Shown here: piece by piece, positions 61,077 through 64,000 of the stretch
Position numbering within the stretch: position 1 is the stretch's first letter
Layout of the letters: each line of letters begins with the position of its first letter
Assembly (NCBI RefSeq): GCF_003635165.1
Contig: NZ_ML058604.1
Coordinates: 62,001-126,000, forward strand
Reading direction: 5' to 3'
From: Burkholderia sp. Nafp2/4-1b
GTDB lineage: Bacteria; Pseudomonadota; Gammaproteobacteria; Burkholderiales; Burkholderiaceae
Length of the DNA stretch: 64,000 nucleotides
Program-made: the position numbers and the translations under genes
Notes under the pieces: model-generated
Told to the model about the DNA's origin: nothing
The model's input: the letters and a program-made list of their open reading frames with translations, nothing else
Databases searched by the model: none

Positions 61077-62603
61077 TCAGTCTTCGCGGCGCAGGTGCGG
61101 GAACAGCAGCACGTCGCGGATCGTCGGGCTGTCGGTTAGCAGCATCACGAGGCGGTCGATGCCGATCCCGCAACCGCCGGTCGGCGGCATGCCGTGCTCG
61201 AGCGCGCGGATGTAGTCGGCGTCGAAGAACATCGCTTCCTCGTCGCCGGCATCCTTCTGTTCGACCTGCTTCTTGAAGCGCGCGGCCTGGTCTTCCGGAT
61301 CGTTCAGCTCCGAGAAGCCGTTCGCGATCTCGCGGCCGGTCATGAACAGCTCGAAACGCTCGGTGATGCCCGGCACCGTATCCGATGCGCGTGCGAGCGG
61401 CGACACCTCGACCGGGTAGTCGATGATGTAGGTCGGCTCCCACAGCTGCGATTCGGCGGTTTCCTCGAACAGCGCGAGCTGCAGTGCGCCGATCCCGGCG
61501 TTCAGGAAGGCCGGCTGCGACACGTCCACGCCGAGGCGCTTCAGTTCGGAACGCAGGAACGCGTCGTCCGACAGCTGGCCGTCGGTGTACTGCGGCGCGT
61601 ACTTCTGGATCGCCTGCGTGATCGTCAGGCGGTGGAACGGTTTCGCGAGGTCGAGCTCACGGCCCTGGTACTGGATCGTCGCGGTGCCGAGCGCATCGAT
61701 CGCCGCCTGGCGGATCAGCTGCTCGGTGAAGTCCATCAGCCAGCGGTAATCGGTGTACGCGGCGTAGAACTCCATCATCGTGAATTCCGGATTGTGGCGC
61801 GGCGACACGCCTTCGTTCCGGAAGTTGCGGTTGATCTCGAACACGCGTTCGAAGCCGCCGACGATCAGGCGCTTCAGGTACAGCTCCGGCGCGATACGCA
61901 GGAACATCTGCATGTCGAGCGCGTTGTGATGCGTGACGAACGGCTTGGCCGCGGCGCCGCCCGGGATCGGGTGCAGCATCGGCGTCTCGACTTCCATGAA
62001 CTCGGCGTTGTCCATGAACTTGCGGATCGACGCGATGGTCTTGGTGCGTGCGCGGAACGTGTCGCGCGTTTCCGGCGTGACGATCAGGTCGACGTAGCGC
62101 TGGCGATAGCGCATTTCCTGGTCGGCGAGGCCGTGGAACTTGTCCGGCAGCGGACGCAGCGCCTTCGACAGCAGGCGCAGCTCCTTGCACTGGACCGACA
62201 GCTCGCCCTTGTTGGTGCGGAACAGCACGCCGCGGGCGGCGACGATATCGCCCAGGTCCCACTTCTTGAACGCGTCGTAGGTTTCCGCGCCGACGTCGTT
62301 CGGCGTCACGAAGAACTGGATCTGGCCCGAACCGTCCTGCACCGTCGCGAAGCTCGCCTTGCCCATCACGCGCTTGAGCATCATGCGGCCGGCGACCGAC
62401 ACCTCGACCTCGTTTGCTTCGAGCGCGGCCTTGTCCGAGTCGGCGAATTTCACCTGGAGATCGGCGGCGTGGTGCGTCGGCCGGAAATCGTTCGGATAGG
62501 CGATGCCTTGCTCGCGCAACGCGCGCAGCTTCTCGCGGCGCTCGGCGATGATCTGGTTTTCGTCCGCCGCGACGGCGGGCTGCGTTTGGGTCGATTCGGT
62601 CAT
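61077..62603 (-). CDS. lysS: Lysyl-tRNA synthetase (class II)
   Basis: The 508-residue enzyme has an OB-fold anticodon-binding domain (about 60-175) and class II motifs: motif 2 [20 protein letters not shown] and motif 3 [13 protein letters not shown] near the end. It charges tRNA-Lys. ATG at 62603 begins the family-like N-terminus; the frame is open 16 codons further. prfB lies upstream on the same strand with 88 bases between. Confidence 0.98.
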   Translation of the reverse strand: MTESTQTQPAVAADENQIIAERREKLRALREQGIAYPNDFRPTHHAADLQVKFADSDKAALEANEVEVSVAGRMMLKRVMGKASFATVQDGSGQIQFFVTPNDVGAETYDAFKKWDLGDIVAARGVLFRTNKGELSVQCKELRLLSKALRPLPDKFHGLADQEMRYRQRYVDLIVTPETRDTFRARTKTIASIRKFMDNAEFMEVETPMLHPIPGGAAAKPFVTHHNALDMQMFLRIAPELYLKRLIVGGFERVFEINRNFRNEGVSPRHNPEFTMMEFYAAYTDYRWLMDFTEQLIRQAAIDALGTATIQYQGRELDLAKPFHRLTITQAIQKYAPQYTDGQLSDDAFLRSELKRLGVDVSQPAFLNAGIGALQLALFEETAESQLWEPTYIIDYPVEVSPLARASDTVPGITERFELFMTGREIANGFSELNDPEDQAARFKKQVEQKDAGDEEAMFFDADYIRALEHGMPPTGGCGIGIDRLVMLLTDSPTIRDVLLFPHLRRED

Positions 62604-62691
62604 GATGGTCGGAATTCGGAGTAGGTGCGCGGAGTAGGTGCGGCAACTCAACGGGAACGGCGGCGCGGCCGGAGAGGCCGCGCCGCGGCGC

Positions 62692-63796
62692 TTACACGCC
62701 CTGTTTGAGGCTCGCGCTGATGAAGTCGTCGAGATCGCCGTCGAGGACGGCTCTCGTGTTGCTCATTTCGACGTTCGTGCGCAGGTCCTTCACGCGGCTC
62801 TGGTCGAGCACGTACGAGCGGATCTGGTGGCCCCAGCCCACATCGGTCTTGCTCGATTCGAGCTTGTCCTGTTCGGCCTGGCGCTTGCGCATCTCGGCTT
62901 CGTACAGCCGCGACTTCAGCATGGCCATCGCTTCGGCACGGTTGCGGTGCTGCGAGCGGTCGTTCTGGCACTGCACGACGATACCGGTCGGCATGTGCGT
63001 GATCCGCACGGCCGAGTCGGTCTTGTTGATGTGCTGGCCGCCCGCGCCCGATGCGCGGTACGTGTCGATGCGCAGGTCGGCCGGGTTGACCTCGACTTCG
63101 ATGGAGTCGTCGATTTCCGGATACACGAACACCGACGAGAACGACGTGTGGCGGCCGCCCGACGAGTCGAACGGCGACTTGCGCACGAGGCGGTGGATGC
63201 CCGTCTCGGTGCGCAGGAAGCCGTACGCGTATTCGCCCGACACCTTGATCGTCGCGTTCTTGATGCCGGCGACGTCGCCGTCGGATTCTTCCAGCACTTC
63301 GGCCTTGAAGCCCTTGCGCTCGCAGTAGCGCAGGTACTGGCGCAGCAGCATCGACGCCCAGTCGCACGCCTCGGTGCCGCCGGCGCCGGCCTGGATGTCG
63401 ATGAAGCAGTTGTTCGGGTCGGCCGGGTTCGAGAACATCCGGCGGAACTCGATGTCGCCGACGCGTGCCTCGAGCTTCGCGGCGTCTTCTTCCGACGCGA
63501 TGAGGGTGTCTTCGTCGCCTTCCTCGCGTGCGAGCTCGAACAGGTCGAGCGCATCGCGCAGGTCGCTATCGAGCGCCGTCAGCGTCGTGACGACGCCTTC
63601 GAGCAGCTTCTTCTCGCGGCCGAGTGCCTGGGCGTTCTTCGAATCGTTCCAGACGTTCGGGTCTTCGAGTTCCTTGTTGACTTCGATCAGACGCGCAGAT
63701 TTGGCGTCGTAGTCAAAGATACCCCCGGAGCTCGCCCGCGCGCGTGCGCAGGTCGAGCAGGGAGCTTTCGATCGCGTTGAGACGTTCCGCTTCCAT
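62692..63796 (-). CDS. prfB: Peptide chain release factor 2, with programmed +1 frameshift
   Basis: RF2 of 367 residues is encoded in two pieces: 63796-63716 (27 codons, [18 protein letters not shown]...), then +1 over the T at 63715, then 63714-62692. It has the SPF anticodon-like motif ([11 protein letters not shown]) and the GGQ motif ([10 protein letters not shown]), and recognises UGA and UAA. The in-frame UGA at 63715-63713 makes expression autoregulatory. Without the shift only a 27-residue peptide forms. Confidence 0.96.
63712..63727 (-). promoter_or_regulatory. RF2 programmed frameshift site
   Basis: On the minus strand CGGGGGTATCTTTGAC contains the internal ribosome-site mimic (GGGGG), slippery CTT and in-frame TGA followed by C, the canonical RF2 arrangement. 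Confidence 0.95.
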
Positions 63797-63831
63797 GATC
63801 GTTCGCTATTCTTGCTTCGTAAAAAAGCGGA

Positions 63832-63837
63832 ATTATA
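63832..63837 (-). promoter_or_regulatory. -10 element before prfB
   Basis: A perfect minus-strand TATAAT lies 36 bases before the prfB ATG; no good -35 is visible. Confidence 0.4.
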
Positions 63838-63876
63838 GCCGATCGGCGGGGTTTCCCGGTGACGCGGAGTGTGCTT

Positions 63877-63914
63877 GCATGCGCGCCGCGGCCCCGTCGG
63901 GGCGGCGCGCATGC
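63877..63914. repeat. Long GC-rich hairpin upstream of prfB
   Basis: Perfect 13-bp arms (63877-63889 and 63902-63914) enclose a 12-base loop that can itself pair. No T-run follows on either strand. Confidence 0.5.
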
Positions 63915-63980
63915 GGCCCGCGCACGTGGCGGGCGGGGTGGTTGAGCGGCCGGACGGCCGGTCGGCTTGCGGGCCGACCC

Positions 63981-64000
63981 TCAGCCGGCCGCGTGCTCGA
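63981..64000 (-). CDS. 3' end of a further minus-strand gene (possibly recJ)
   Basis: A minus-strand frame enters from the right edge and ends with TGA at 63983-63981 after codons for Glu-His-Ala-Ala-Gly. In related genomes recJ precedes prfB, which is the only reason for the name; five codons cannot identify it. Confidence 0.3.

Noticed and set aside
62692..63912. Apparent frameshift error at the prfB 5' end
   Set aside because: The in-frame UGA sits in the canonical RF2 frameshift site, so it is programmed and not a sequencing error or pseudogene.
63877..63914. Hairpin as a terminator of the gene upstream of prfB
   Set aside because: Stem is strong but there is no T-run on the minus strand; listed only as a repeat.

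Overview
The window is a high-GC, gene-dense stretch of a Burkholderia chromosome, most likely the primary chromosome of a Burkholderia cepacia complex or closely related species. This rests on gene content and order that I recognise: glnA-ntrB-ntrC, a FixLJ-type two-component pair next to aceE-aceF-lpdA, a phasin beside pbpG, a complete iscRSUA-hscBA-fdx-iscX operon, and lysS-prfB. I could run no database search. I see no prophage, insertion sequence, integron or CRISPR array.

Layout. 1-600: the 3' end of a class III aminotransferase and a tRNA-Val(CAC) with its promoter and terminator. 600-11500: an accessory catabolic and transport region. It holds an Lrp/AsnC regulator divergent from an aromatic-type aminotransferase, a RidA protein, a porin and an amino-acid permease, then a LysR regulator divergent from an acyl-CoA dehydrogenase, a family III CoA-transferase and an MHS-family permease. 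This part also carries four arrays of 8-9 bp tandem repeats. 11500-22300: housekeeping and membrane genes (Fe(II)-trafficking protein, argA, hrpA, a beta-propeller protein, a fatty acid hydroxylase, an EI24 protein, a CinA-like protein, a rhodanese). 22300-27000: nitrogen control, with glnA behind a sigma-54 promoter and NtrC-type sites, followed by ntrB and ntrC. 27000-37000: an S9 peptidase, exonuclease III, an initiator tRNA-Met, an exported protein of unknown function, a YgeA-like racemase, SOS-controlled dinB, oligopeptidase A and folD. 37000-47100: FixJ- and FixL-like genes divergent from the pyruvate dehydrogenase operon. 47100-53800: phasin, D,D-endopeptidase, an IclR regulator divergent from lutA-lutB, a small exported protein and a low-molecular-weight phosphatase. 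53800-59900: the ISC iron-sulfur cluster operon under two IscR-type sites. 59900-64000: a glycine-zipper protein, lysS, and prfB with its programmed frameshift.

The least understood genes are in the first 11.5 kb. Two neighbouring cassettes there each pair a divergent regulator with catabolic enzymes and an importer, and the substrates cannot be read from sequence. Regulation is unusually legible elsewhere: LexA box at dinB, two type-1 IscR sites at iscR, sigma-54 and NtrC sites at glnA, and an 11-bp inverted repeat at the LysR gene. Four genes (argA, hrpA, dinB, fixL) have a -10 hexamer placed so close to the start codon that leaderless transcripts are predicted. argA and hrpA diverge from a 23-bp gap built around a palindromic -10. 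I found no clearly new defence or mobile system; the best novelty candidates are the CoA-transferase cassette, the symmetric argA/hrpA promoter, lutAB without lutC, and the tandem-repeat arrays.
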